Below, piece after piece: positions 42,515 to 50,000 of a stretch of 64,000 nucleotides of DNA. Under the pieces are notes generated by a model. That model made no database searches. It was given only the letters and a program-made list of their open reading frames with translations, and had not been told where the DNA came from. Position 1 is the first letter of the stretch. Every line of letters begins with the position of its first letter. The stretch spans positions 1 to 64,000 of the forward strand of contig DFKE01000007.1 of assembly GCA_002373505.1 (NCBI GenBank). Direction: 5' to 3'. Both the position numbers and the translations under genes were made by a program. This DNA is from Bacteroidales bacterium UBA3653 (lineage in GTDB: Bacteria > Bacteroidota > Bacteroidia > Bacteroidales > Paludibacteraceae).

Positions 42515-43834
42515 ATGCAGATTACTGACAATATCCATAAGGTTCGCGCACATATACCCGCGCATGTCACGCTCGTGTGCGTCTCCAAATACCAACCCGT
42601 AGAAGCTATCCGCGAAGCCTACGAAGCGGGAGAACGCCATTTCGGGGAAAGCCGCGTGCAGGAACTGAAGACGAAGATACCGCTCCTGCCCGAAGACATC
42701 CGCTGGCATTTTATCGGACACCTGCAGACCAACAAAGTGCGGGACCTGCTCAAACTGCACCCGTTTCTCATCCATTCGGTGGACTCACTGCGCCTGCTGC
42801 AGACTATCAACGACGAAGCCGCCAAAATAGGGATGGTACAGGACGTGCTGCTGGAGATCCATGTCGCCAGGGAGGAGACCAAATCAGGCTTTTTGCCCGA
42901 AGAAATAAATGACCTAATGGTAAATGACCTAATGGTAAATTACCCCCATGTCCGGGTACGGGGCTTTATGACTATGGCTACCAACACCGACGACGAAGCC
43001 GAAATCCGGCGATGCTTCTCCACCTTGAAAGAATTGTCAATTGTCAATTCTCAATTCTCAATTCTCTCCATGGGCATGTCGGATGACTATCGGATAGCTA
43101 TAGAATGCGGTTCCACGATGGTGCGCATCGGTTCGTCTATCTTCGGCGAAAGAAAGAAACGCTTGAAAGCCGTCTTCTTTGATCAGGACGGCGTCCTGTA
43201 TAACTCCATGCCCTACCATGCCGAAGCATGGGCTTGGGCGATGACCAAACACGGACTGCCGTACACCGCCGAAGAATGTTACCGGAACGAAGGACGAACC
43301 AGCGTCGGAGTGATTCAGGAGCACTATTCCCGCATGTACGGGAAGGACGCGCCGCAGCAACTGATCGAAGATATCTACAAGGATAAAACAGCATATTTCA
43401 ATCAAATGACCGGAGGCTTTCCGGGTACTATCCCCGGTGTGAGCGATGTGCTCCGTTTCCTACATGAACACGGCGTCCAATGCTGGGTCGTCACCGGGTC
43501 GGGGCAACATAACCTCATTGACGCGCTCAATGACATCTTCGATCATGTCTTCACGGGTATCATCTCTTCTTTTGATGTCAAACATGGCAAACCGGACCCC
43601 GAACCCTACCTCAAGGCGTGGGAGCGATCGGGGTTCAAGAAAGAAGAATGTATGGTTGTGGAGAATGCACCGCTCGGAGTGCGTGCTGCGAAAGCGGCTG
43701 GACTCTTCGCCTGTGCCGTGAACACAGGACCGCTGCCCGACTCCGACCTCACGGACGAAGGAGCGGACCGCGTCTTCCCGGATATGGCTGCTTTATTGGA
43801 CTGGCTGAAGAATTCTCCTGATATCAGCATATAA
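42515..43834 (+). CDS. fusion of PLP-homeostasis protein (YggS/PLPBP) and HAD phosphatase
   Basis: The ~439-residue cytoplasmic protein joins two complete domains. Residues 1-205 are a YggS/PLPBP alanine-racemase-like barrel with the PLP lysine in LVCVSKYQPVEA, then HFGESRVQELKTK, WHFIGHLQTNKV, FMTMATNTDD and MGMSDDYRIAIECGSTMVRIGSSIFGER. Residues 210-439 are a beta-phosphoglucomutase-like HAD hydrolase: AVFFDQDGVLYNSMPYHA (nucleophile Asp), VVTGSGQHN, KHGKPDPEPYLKA and VVENAPLGVRAAKAAG. Two repeat arrays (15-nt and 7-nt) are translated within the PLPBP part. Start 42500 is also possible. In most bacteria these are separate proteins. Confidence 0.88.
   Translation: MQITDNIHKVRAHIPAHVTLVCVSKYQPVEAIREAYEAGERHFGESRVQELKTKIPLLPEDIRWHFIGHLQTNKVRDLLKLHPFLIHSVDSLRLLQTINDEAAKIGMVQDVLLEIHVAREETKSGFLPEEINDLMVNDLMVNYPHVRVRGFMTMATNTDDEAEIRRCFSTLKELSIVNSQFSILSMGMSDDYRIAIECGSTMVRIGSSIFGERKKRLKAVFFDQDGVLYNSMPYHAEAWAWAMTKHGLPYTAEECYRNEGRTSVGVIQEHYSRMYGKDAPQQLIEDIYKDKTAYFNQMTGGFPGTIPGVSDVLRFLHEHGVQCWVVTGSGQHNLIDALNDIFDHVFTGIISSFDVKHGKPDPEPYLKAWERSGFKKEECMVVENAPLGVRAAKAAGLFACAVNTGPLPDSDLTDEGADRVFPDMAALLDWLKNSPDISI
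42907..42936 (+). repeat. 15-nt tandem repeat (AAATGACCTAATGGT), 2 units, in frame
   Basis: Translated as NDLMVNDLMVN in the PLPBP domain. Confidence 0.85.
43031..43065 (+). repeat. 7-nt repeat (CAATTCT / CAATTGT), 5 copies, in frame
   Basis: Translated as LSIVNSQFSILS in the PLPBP domain. Confidence 0.88.
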
Positions 43835-43947
43835 GACTTTCTTCCCTTTCAAGAGGTGAAAAAATTGTTTTAGATACTCAAGTTTTTGCGGGTATCCGGT
43901 TTTGTGTGTGTCATTTTTGGCGATTTTTATTGATAAATCGGCATATA

Positions 43948-43979
43948 TTTGCTCATTTGCATCAAATACTGTAATTTTG
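43948..43979 (+). promoter_or_regulatory. promoter of the second PL9-like gene
   Basis: TTTG at 43948-43951, 20-base gap, TAATTTTG at 43972-43979; start at 44014. Confidence 0.78.
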
Positions 43980-44013
43980 CATTGCTATTTCAAACATTTA
44001 AAATCTAAGGTAC

Positions 44014-46242
44014 ATGCAAAAAATGAGTCTCTTGGTGCTCTCGTGCCTCGTAGCAGGCATGGCACACGCCGATTTATCGGAAGATTTCAATTCACTTAAC
44101 TCCGGTTCCTGGTCAGCCGAGACGGAGGTGCAACTGCCTTCGGGCATATGGACGTTTGGCGGCGACGCACAGCGTAACAGCTCCAACTCTGTGGTCTCTA
44201 TCAAGTTCAATGCCAGTGGCGCGTATATGATTACGCCGGCTATCGACAGCCTCGCCTCCGTGGAGTTTAAATACCGCACCGGCGGAAGCAATAAGAAAGT
44301 GGAGATAGCGTATCAGGTAGGTTCCGGCAACTGGCAGGCAGTGGACACTCTTTCTATCTCCTCTTCTTCCAGTTCTTTCTCGTCCTACTCGGCAAAAATA
44401 GGTGCGGACTCCGCGCGCAATGTCCGCGTACGTATCAAAGGTCTTACTAACAATGTCTATATCGACGATGTCGTTCTCAAGAACCCCGTTCAGGGGCAAG
44501 GTGGCGGCGGAGGCGGAACGGTCATCCCCGGAGAACCCGATCCGGAGTTCACACGCCCTACTTATACCGCTACGCACGCTACCTATTATATCTCGCCCGA
44601 AGGCAATGATAATAGCGGCAACGGATCGTTTGAGAACCCGTGGTACAACCTCGGTAAAGCACTCTCTGTCGCACAGGCAGGAGATGTCATCTTCTGCCGC
44701 GGAGGACGGTATCTCATGTCATGGCGCGGCACGGACGGCAAACTCACGCTGCGCCTCTCCCAGTCCGGCACAGCCAATGCGCCTATCGTCATATCCGCCT
44801 ACGAGAACGAAGCGCCTGTCTTCGATTTCGAGCAGCAACTGCTCGATTGCAACCGCGACAAAAACCAAGTGGGCGACCGCGGTATGCTTATTACCGGCGA
44901 TTATTGGATTCTCTTCGGGCTCCATATGATGCACGCAGCCGACAACGCAATCAAGCTGGAGGGTTCCCACAACCGCATCGAGCGTTGCGAGTTCTCCTAC
45001 AACCTCGATACGGGTATCCAACTCGGCTTTGGGCATAAGTTCTCCGACACCTTCCCCGGCCTCAGCAGCAATGATGGTTCCCATTGTGCCTACAACGATA
45101 TCGTCGATTGTGACTCCCATCATAACTGCGATTATGACGCTAACTACGGCTCTGACGCGGATGGTTTTGCCTGCAAGATGCATAATGGTATCGGCAACCG
45201 TTTTATCCGTTGCCGCGCTTGGCGTAACTCGGATGACGCTTGGGATCTCTTTGAGACCGATTATGATGTCATCCTCGCCGAGTGCTGGGCTTGGGAGTCC
45301 GGCAATGCGGCAGACCATCTCTGGGTAAAAGAATACTTCGACGGCTCCGCTTCTTTCTCCGGAAACGGTAATGGTATCAAACTCGGTGGCAACGGAACGG
45401 GTGGTTCCAGCAAAGGTATTCATTACGCTTACCGTTGTATCGCTTTCGGATGCAATATCACTTCCTCCGTGAAGGGCTTTGATTGCAACAGCCACCAGGG
45501 CGGACACGTCCTCATCAACTGTCTGGCGTTTGACAACTCTTATGACTTCATGTTCGAATCCGGAGGTTCGGATGCCAAGACGTTCTATTACAATAATGTC
45601 TGCTTCGGCAAACAGGAGGCGTGTGTCGGAACAGATGATTACAATGCTTTGGGCACCACGCTCTCCAAGGATGCGTGGACCAACCATCTCGTCACCTCTT
45701 TCTCCCGTTCGGACTATGTCTCTTTGGAGGAGGCGGATGCTATCGCTCCGCGTCGCGGAGACGGCTCAATGCCTTCGCGTTTCGCGCGCCTGTTGCCGGG
45801 TTCTAATCTCGTGGACGCAGGCTGCAACGTGCCTTCTTCCGTCACGCCTAACCTCGCTCAACTGGAAGCAGATTTCCCCTTCCTCGTTTCTGCCGTCTAT
45901 GGCACTGCGCGTGACCTCGGGCCCTATGAACTGGTGCAGGAAGACAGTACTCCTACGGCTACCCAGCAGATCACTGCGCCGGATAGCAAAGGCGCTATTG
46001 CTGTCTTACCGGGCAACAACGCCTCGGAGGCTGTCGTGCGCTTCTCCGTACCGCGGGATCTCAAACGCGCGGAACTGACGGTCTTTGACCTCGCCGGACG
46101 CGTCATCTGCCGTCTGCCGCTCACGGGTTTGACCGAAGGTATGGACTATTACCAACCCCTCTCGCTCGGTGCGCTGCGCGGAATGGCTATCGTACGTATC
46201 TCTGCGGACGGTTTCGCCCTCTCCGCCAAACTCCTGCACTGA
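44014..46242 (+). CDS. secreted PL9-like pectate lyase with C-terminal sorting-type domain
   Basis: The 742-residue protein starts MQKMSLLVLSCLVAGMAHA (signal peptide). Residues about 20-150 form an N-terminal beta-sandwich. The parallel beta-helix follows (TYYISPEGNDNSGNGSFENP, HNRIERCEFSYNLDTGIQ, SDADGFACKMHNGIGNRFIRCRAWRNSDDAWDLFE) with the clustered Asp residues of the PL9 calcium site and candidate Lys in CKMHN. The C-terminal ~75 residues (RAELTVFDLAGRVICRLPL..GMAIVRISADGFALSAKLL) are a type IX-style sorting domain. It should be exported and may cleave pectin. Own promoter and a strong terminator make it a single-gene unit. It is related to the protein at 5361-7484. Confidence 0.88.
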   Translation: MQKMSLLVLSCLVAGMAHADLSEDFNSLNSGSWSAETEVQLPSGIWTFGGDAQRNSSNSVVSIKFNASGAYMITPAIDSLASVEFKYRTGGSNKKVEIAYQVGSGNWQAVDTLSISSSSSSFSSYSAKIGADSARNVRVRIKGLTNNVYIDDVVLKNPVQGQGGGGGGTVIPGEPDPEFTRPTYTATHATYYISPEGNDNSGNGSFENPWYNLGKALSVAQAGDVIFCRGGRYLMSWRGTDGKLTLRLSQSGTANAPIVISAYENEAPVFDFEQQLLDCNRDKNQVGDRGMLITGDYWILFGLHMMHAADNAIKLEGSHNRIERCEFSYNLDTGIQLGFGHKFSDTFPGLSSNDGSHCAYNDIVDCDSHHNCDYDANYGSDADGFACKMHNGIGNRFIRCRAWRNSDDAWDLFETDYDVILAECWAWESGNAADHLWVKEYFDGSASFSGNGNGIKLGGNGTGGSSKGIHYAYRCIAFGCNITSSVKGFDCNSHQGGHVLINCLAFDNSYDFMFESGGSDAKTFYYNNVCFGKQEACVGTDDYNALGTTLSKDAWTNHLVTSFSRSDYVSLEEADAIAPRRGDGSMPSRFARLLPGSNLVDAGCNVPSSVTPNLAQLEADFPFLVSAVYGTARDLGPYELVQEDSTPTATQQITAPDSKGAIAVLPGNNASEAVVRFSVPRDLKRAELTVFDLAGRVICRLPLTGLTEGMDYYQPLSLGALRGMAIVRISADGFALSAKLLH

Positions 46243-46274
46243 CGGAGGCACTTACTGAATAATAAACAACCATT

Positions 46275-46304
46275 AAAAAAGACGGGCTTCGGTCCGTCTT
46301 TTTT
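46275..46304. terminator. bidirectional intrinsic terminator
   Basis: AAAAAAGACGG and CCGTCTTTTTT arms around a short loop, 33 bases after the PL9-like stop codon. Confidence 0.88.
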
Positions 46305-46324
46305 GTGTAGCAATCATCCTGCAC

Positions 46325-46436
46325 ATTAAAACCTAAAAAAACTCTACCCTCTAAACTCAATCCACTAAACTGTAGCTCGCCCCGCGAGCGTCCTCTAAAC
46401 ACTAAACTCTAAACTCTAATCCTAAACTCTGACCTA
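46325..46436. repeat. 7-nt repeat block (CTAAACT family)
   Basis: This heptamer-rich spacer (TAAACTC, CTAAACT, CACTAAA variants) lies between the terminator and the next promoter. The same family precedes a near-identical promoter at 49925-49985. No gene lies between 46243 and 46544. Confidence 0.8.
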
Positions 46437-46451
46437 AAAATCTCCGATTTT

Positions 46452-46484
46452 TTTTGTATATATCAAAAAAAAGTTGTACCTTTG
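46452..46484 (+). promoter_or_regulatory. promoter of the winged-helix gene
   Basis: TTTTG ending at 46456, 20-base gap, TACCTTTG at 46477-46484. About 50 bases of this promoter are repeated almost unchanged at 49988-50033. Confidence 0.8.
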
Positions 46485-46496
46485 CGGCCGATTTAA

Positions 46497-46528
46497 CTTG
46501 TTCCTTTTGGCACATGAAAAGGAACAAG
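46497..46528. repeat. hairpin family CTTGTTCCTTTT, copy 1 (5' leader)
   Basis: Perfect 12-bp stem with an 8-base loop, positioned in the expected 5' untranslated leader of the 46545 gene. Confidence 0.85.
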
Positions 46529-46544
46529 CCAAATAGAGAAGGCC

Positions 46545-47003
46545 ATGAAGATATTTATTAAAGAGACCAGAGAGAACAAGAAGTTCGTCCCGGAAGTGGT
46601 AGCAGCTTTGCAAAAGGCAGGGCATCAGGTGTTTTTAAGTAGTGACTATGCCGATGTGAATGAAGGCATAAAGTCCTGTCATGTGCAATTGGATCTTACG
46701 GGTGTCGGGATGGTTGACGACAAACAAAGCATAGACCGTCCTTTTGTCAGAACGGAAGTTGACCTGCGGGTGCGTAAGATGGTTCAGGTTATAGGAAAGT
46801 CTTCATTACCTCGTCGTCAGATTGTTGCTGACTTGGGGTTGAGACAACAAAGCAGAAGAAACTTCATATACAATTATCTTAAGCCGGCCGTGGCACAAGG
46901 TTACGTGACCATGTCCTTCCCCGGCTCTCCCAACAAGCCCGAACAAACATATCGGCTGACAGAAAAAGGTCTGGATTTATACAAAAAAGTAATGGGCGAA
47001 TGA
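46545..47003 (+). CDS. small protein with winged-helix-like C-terminus
   Basis: The 152-residue cytoplasmic protein MKIFIKETRENKKFVPEVVA is not recognised as a named family. Residues about 65-150 read as a winged helix (VDLRVRKMVQVIGKSSLPRRQIVADLGLRQQSRRNFIYNYLKPAVAQGYVTMSFPGSPNKPEQTYRLTEKG), similar in style to the winged-helix end of the AlbA_2/schlafen-type protein at 50073-51461. It has its own promoter and a 12-bp leader hairpin, and two further copies of that hairpin follow it. It may be a small transcription regulator in the accessory region. Confidence 0.75.
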   Translation: MKIFIKETRENKKFVPEVVAALQKAGHQVFLSSDYADVNEGIKSCHVQLDLTGVGMVDDKQSIDRPFVRTEVDLRVRKMVQVIGKSSLPRRQIVADLGLRQQSRRNFIYNYLKPAVAQGYVTMSFPGSPNKPEQTYRLTEKGLDLYKKVMGE

Positions 47004-47022
47004 AATGCATAACCGGATAAGG

Positions 47023-47052
47023 TTGTTCCTTTTGATGCACAAAAAGGAACAA
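47023..47052. repeat. hairpin family, copy 2
   Basis: TTGTTCCTTTT / AAAAGGAACAA stem, 20 bases after the stop of the 46545 gene. Confidence 0.85.
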
Positions 47053-47096
47053 GCTAAGAGATGGATGAGCAAAAAAGATACATGCTTGAGGAGAGA

Positions 47097-47132
47097 TGCT
47101 TGTTCCTTTTGGCGCTCAAAAAGGAACAAGCT
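47097..47132. repeat. hairpin family, copy 3
   Basis: GCTTGTTCCTTTT / AAAAGGAACAAGC stem of 13 bp; 45 bases after copy 2. Confidence 0.85.
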
Positions 47133-47207
47133 ATAGATGAGTATTACAGACAAGTCGGCGGAGGCTGGCTTTTTTTGTGGCGAAATGTCAAAAATGACAG
47201 ATTTTCC

Positions 47208-47238
47208 TTGCATATTTCCGAAAAATTTAGTATCTTTG
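47208..47238 (+). promoter_or_regulatory. promoter of the metallophosphatase gene
   Basis: TTG at 47208, 20-base gap, TATCTTTG at 47231-47238. The preceding GATTTTCCTTGCATAT is repeated before the promoter at 49147. Confidence 0.78.
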
Positions 47239-47284
47239 CACGCAAACAGGAAAAATATTAGAACAAGGACTTTTTTAATCTAGA

Positions 47285-48076
47285 ATGAAACCTTGGGCTT
47301 TGACATATCCGGATGCTAAATCGCTCGTTATCTGCGGGGATATACACGGTGAATTTGTGCCGCTGGTGTATGAGATGTGTATCCGTTACGGGATGCGCGA
47401 TACGCTGGTGATTGTTGCAGGAGATTGCGGATTCGGATTCGAGAAAACGGGTGCTTATGATCAGGTCTTTCGGCGGATAGAGAAGCGTTTGGCGCAGAAT
47501 AACTGCTGGATAGCGATGGTTCGCGGCAATCATGATGACCCTGCATATTTCGCGACGGACACCGCCGGACATACAGCGATTGAGCACAAGCGGTGGCGCA
47601 CGGTGCCGGATTATGCGGTAATCCAATCATGCGGACGAACGATACTCTGTATCGGAGGTGCTATCAGCGTGGATAGACAGATTCGCCTACGAGAGATGGC
47701 TCGCCATCCGGGTAAGGTCTATTACTGGCCGGACGAAGCCCCGAAATACGATCCGTCCCTTTTAGATGCGATCTGGGAAGCCGGTCTGAAAATAGACGTT
47801 GTTGTGACGCACACCGCTCCTTCGTTCTGCGAATTTCAGACAAAAAGCGGACTCTCTTCTTGGGCGCAGCACGACCCGACTTTGCTCGAAGAATGTGATA
47901 CGGAGCGGCATACCATGGATGCCATCTTGGCGCACCTGAAGCGGGATGAACATCCGTTAGAGCGTTGGTACTATGGCCATTTTCATAACTCATGGCACAG
48001 CGAGGTTGATGGAGTGTGGTACAAGATGCTGGATATTATGGAACTCCTCGAAGTGCCGCAGATAATAAACGAATAA
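47285..48076 (+). CDS. calcineurin-like metallophosphoesterase (cytoplasmic)
   Basis: The 263-residue protein has no signal peptide. The full set of metallophosphoesterase motifs is present: ICGDIHGEF near 17, VAGDCGFG near 49, RGNHDDPAYF near 82, VVTHTAPSF near 175 and YGHFHNSW near 229. The closest general match is the serine/threonine phosphatase or Ap4A hydrolase-like group. Substrate unknown. It has its own promoter, sits alone, and is unrelated in neighbourhood to the lipoprotein phosphoesterase at 9133-10017. Confidence 0.88.
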   Translation: MKPWALTYPDAKSLVICGDIHGEFVPLVYEMCIRYGMRDTLVIVAGDCGFGFEKTGAYDQVFRRIEKRLAQNNCWIAMVRGNHDDPAYFATDTAGHTAIEHKRWRTVPDYAVIQSCGRTILCIGGAISVDRQIRLREMARHPGKVYYWPDEAPKYDPSLLDAIWEAGLKIDVVVTHTAPSFCEFQTKSGLSSWAQHDPTLLEECDTERHTMDAILAHLKRDEHPLERWYYGHFHNSWHSEVDGVWYKMLDIMELLEVPQIINE

Positions 48077-48182
48077 GAGTTCCACCGAGAACACCGACTA
48101 ACGCAACTATTAGAAATTTTCGAATAGTTCCAAGCAGACGGGTTCAAGTTTATTTTTAGGTGCTATGCTCATTATATTGAAG

Positions 48183-48695
48183 ATGGAACAAATTAAAGAA
48201 ACATATAAGGAGGTGATTGAGATACCTGTCTATGACGATGAAGAATATCCAAATCTGGATTTCCTTTCAGAGTATTCGGATACTCACTACAAAACCAAAA
48301 TGAAATCTTTTAATTACGAAGATATTTTAGCAATTACCACTAAAGAAACACCCATAGAAAGCAGGTATCATTGTTCTCGCGGCGGAGCTTTAATTTTTGT
48401 AAAAGATAGAGAAACTCCATTCCTTACCGCAGACCTTTATTCTGTTAAGAAAATTTACAGAGAACTCAATAAAAATCCGCTTGCATGTTTGTCTGGTTTA
48501 AATCAAATTGGTTCGCCCCGGATATATGCGAAAGAAGGTACAGTGATTGGCAATGAATACGTTTTGCCGAATGGAGTAAGACTACACCTTACAAATGATG
48601 CTGTTCGTAAGCTAAAGTTTGTGCATCATATTTTAACGAAGGGAACAAAACAAACTTGCTTTTATAAAACAAAAAAAATACATCGTAAAAAATGA
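48183..48695 (+). CDS. AT-rich hypothetical protein, probably acquired
   Basis: The 170-residue cytoplasmic protein MEQIKETYKEVIEIPVYDDE is not recognised. The gene is markedly A+T-rich and lysine-rich compared with its neighbours, which suggests recent transfer. Start 48183 is preferred over 48165 since the extra residues are hydrophobic and unlikely. Readable segments: YEDILAITTKETPIESRYHC and GGALIFVKDRETPF in the middle; a basic C-terminus (YKTKKIHRKK). No clear promoter is seen in the 100 bases upstream. Function unknown. Confidence 0.65.
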   Translation: MEQIKETYKEVIEIPVYDDEEYPNLDFLSEYSDTHYKTKMKSFNYEDILAITTKETPIESRYHCSRGGALIFVKDRETPFLTADLYSVKKIYRELNKNPLACLSGLNQIGSPRIYAKEGTVIGNEYVLPNGVRLHLTNDAVRKLKFVHHILTKGTKQTCFYKTKKIHRKK

Positions 48696-48711
48696 ACCCT
48701 TTTCCCGAAAC

Positions 48712-48742
48712 TTGTCCACCTCACATTTTTGTTGTATCTTTG
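48712..48742 (+). promoter_or_regulatory. promoter of a 33-codon gene
   Basis: TTG at 48712, 20-base gap, TATCTTTG at 48735-48742. Confidence 0.8.
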
Positions 48743-48775
48743 CACCGGATTTCAAAATGAGATCTGGTGCTTTTT
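48742..48775 (+). promoter_or_regulatory. terminator-like hairpin overlapping the transcription start
   Basis: GCACCGGATTTC / GAGATCTGGTGC can pair over 12 bp (two wobbles), followed by TTTTT. It lies directly behind the -7 box; the expected start falls within the left arm, so it may act as an attenuator or as a DNA-level inverted repeat. A similar arrangement exists at 59168-59196. Confidence 0.55.
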
Positions 48776-48818
48776 AATATGCAAGCACCTTATTATTAAC
48801 TTAAAAATTATAATAATT

Positions 48819-48920
48819 ATGTCCTGGCATTCAGACCGAGATCATCAAGATGCTGATTATGACAATCACAGCGACCAATTAAACCCTAACAATGACGAGT
48901 ATTGGCATTCTCGCAATTAG
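48819..48920 (+). CDS. 33-residue acidic, histidine-rich small protein
   Basis: ATG 48819 to TAG 48918-48920 encodes MSWHSDRDHQDADYDNHSDQ and 13 more residues ending NDEYWHSRN. The WHS motif at both ends gives a symmetric look. The gene has a good promoter (48712-48742), an AT-rich leader and a strong terminator (48937-48981), so it forms a complete transcription unit of about 230 bases. No family is recognised. Alternatively the unit is a small RNA and the reading frame is chance. Confidence 0.55.
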   Translation: MSWHSDRDHQDADYDNHSDQLNPNNDEYWHSRN

Positions 48921-48936
48921 AATTTAGTAGTTTGAG

Positions 48937-48981
48937 ACAAGCCCCCAAAGTTATACATCTGGCTTTAGGGGCTTGTTTTTT
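48937..48981 (+). terminator. intrinsic terminator of the 33-codon unit
   Basis: ACAAGCCCC / GGGGCTTGT arms with an inner AAAG / CTTT pairing, followed by a T-run. Confidence 0.88.
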
Positions 48982-49146
48982 ACAGAAAGTATCGAATTTG
49001 TAAACATCTTGAAAGCTACTCACCCTAAACCAATAAGTACACACTACTTTCTCCTTTGTCTATCACAAGGGTAGATTAACACAAGCCAAAAGGAGTAAAC
49101 CGAGACTCAAAAACCGCCCGTCCAAATCGAAAATCTTTGATTTTCC

Positions 49147-49177
49147 TTGCATATCTCAGAAAATTATTGTATCTTTG
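49147..49177 (+). promoter_or_regulatory. promoter of the 120-residue protein gene
   Basis: TTG at 49147, 20-base gap, TATCTTTG at 49170-49177. The leader then contains GCAAAGG / CCTTTGC (49184-49209) as a hairpin. From 48982 to this promoter I see no gene. Confidence 0.78.
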
Positions 49178-49228
49178 CAGTCGCAAAGGTCAATCAGGGT
49201 CCCTTTGCAGCGGATTAAGAGTTAATCC

Positions 49229-49261
49229 CGACAGTCAACCGACGGTCAACCGACGGTCAAC
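49229..49261 (+). repeat. 11-nt tandem repeat (CGACGGTCAAC), 3 units, in a leader
   Basis: Same unit and same preceding AATCC as the translated copy at 1131-1163. Confidence 0.9.
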
Positions 49262-49339
49262 AATAACGTATATACACCAAATAAGACCCCGAACACTCCT
49301 AAACTAACCCCAATTAACCCCCTTTAAAAACATCTCATT

Positions 49340-49702
49340 ATGTCTAAAATTGAAAACTCAGCAGGAATCGACCTCGTCCATGGTAAATTCAAGAAAAGAG
49401 ACGCCGGCTATTTCTATGTCCGTAATGGAAAACAGTTCTATCGCGACCGCGAGGAGACCTACCAAAAGGACCAGTCTCCCCGCCAGAAATGGAACTCCGC
49501 AGCCTTTGCGTATGCTAACCGTGAATTAGCCCGACTCCGTGCCACACCCGAACTGGAGGCACAGCTTCGTTCGGAATATGAAGCCGCTAACCACCTCGCT
49601 TCCAACGGCAAGACCTACTCCACCCTTTGGTCATGGAAATTCAATTCTCTCCTCTACGACTACAAGCAATCTCACCCCTTTGACTCGTCTCTTTATTCGT
49701 AA
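49340..49702 (+). CDS. hypothetical protein, aromatic-rich
   Basis: The 120-residue cytoplasmic protein MSKIENSAGIDLVHGKFKKR is not recognised. It is rich in Tyr, Lys and Arg, with helical segments NSAAFAYANRELARLRATPELEAQLRSEYEAAN and YSTLWSWKFNSLLYDYK. It has a promoter, a 160-base leader with an 11-nt array, and a strong terminator 40 bases downstream, so it is an independent unit. Such lone small genes recur through the accessory region. Function unknown. Confidence 0.72.
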   Translation: MSKIENSAGIDLVHGKFKKRDAGYFYVRNGKQFYRDREETYQKDQSPRQKWNSAAFAYANRELARLRATPELEAQLRSEYEAANHLASNGKTYSTLWSWKFNSLLYDYKQSHPFDSSLYS

Positions 49703-49745
49703 AATCCAGTCCGACCCGTCCTGTCTTGTCTGGTCGCGTCTATGC

Positions 49746-49768
49746 GCCGCACAATGTGCGGCTTTTTT
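49746..49768 (+). terminator. intrinsic terminator
   Basis: GCCGCAC-AAT-GTGCGGC followed by TTTTTT. The rest of the gene-free stretch to 50072 holds a pyrimidine-rich tract, a heptamer block and a promoter. Confidence 0.9.
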
Positions 49769-49924
49769 GTTTCTGCAGTGTTGTGTGTGTGTGCGACATC
49801 CTTCCTCGCCATGTTCGAACGTTTTTTTGCGCGCTGTAGCTACCTGCTACAAAGTAGTAGGTGGTCGGTCGGACTTCTTTTTTTTCTTTTACTTCTTTTC
49901 TTTTATCCCCTTTCTTTTTCCTCT

Positions 49925-49985
49925 AAACACTAAACTCTGACCCCTAACCCCTAAACACTAATCACTAATCACAAAACTCTAAACT
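49925..49985. repeat. 7-nt repeat block (CTAAACT / AATCACT)
   Basis: Heptamers before the promoter at 50001, the same combination as 46325-46484. Confidence 0.8.
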
Positions 49986-50000
49986 AAAAATCTCCGATTT

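Noticed and set aside
47061..47261. 66-codon frame on the plus strand
   Set aside because: It runs through the third CTTGTTCC hairpin and the promoter of the metallophosphatase gene; composition is that of the repeats.
49742..49940. Frames across the pyrimidine tract after the terminator
   Set aside because: Low complexity, downstream of a strong terminator and lacking a promoter.
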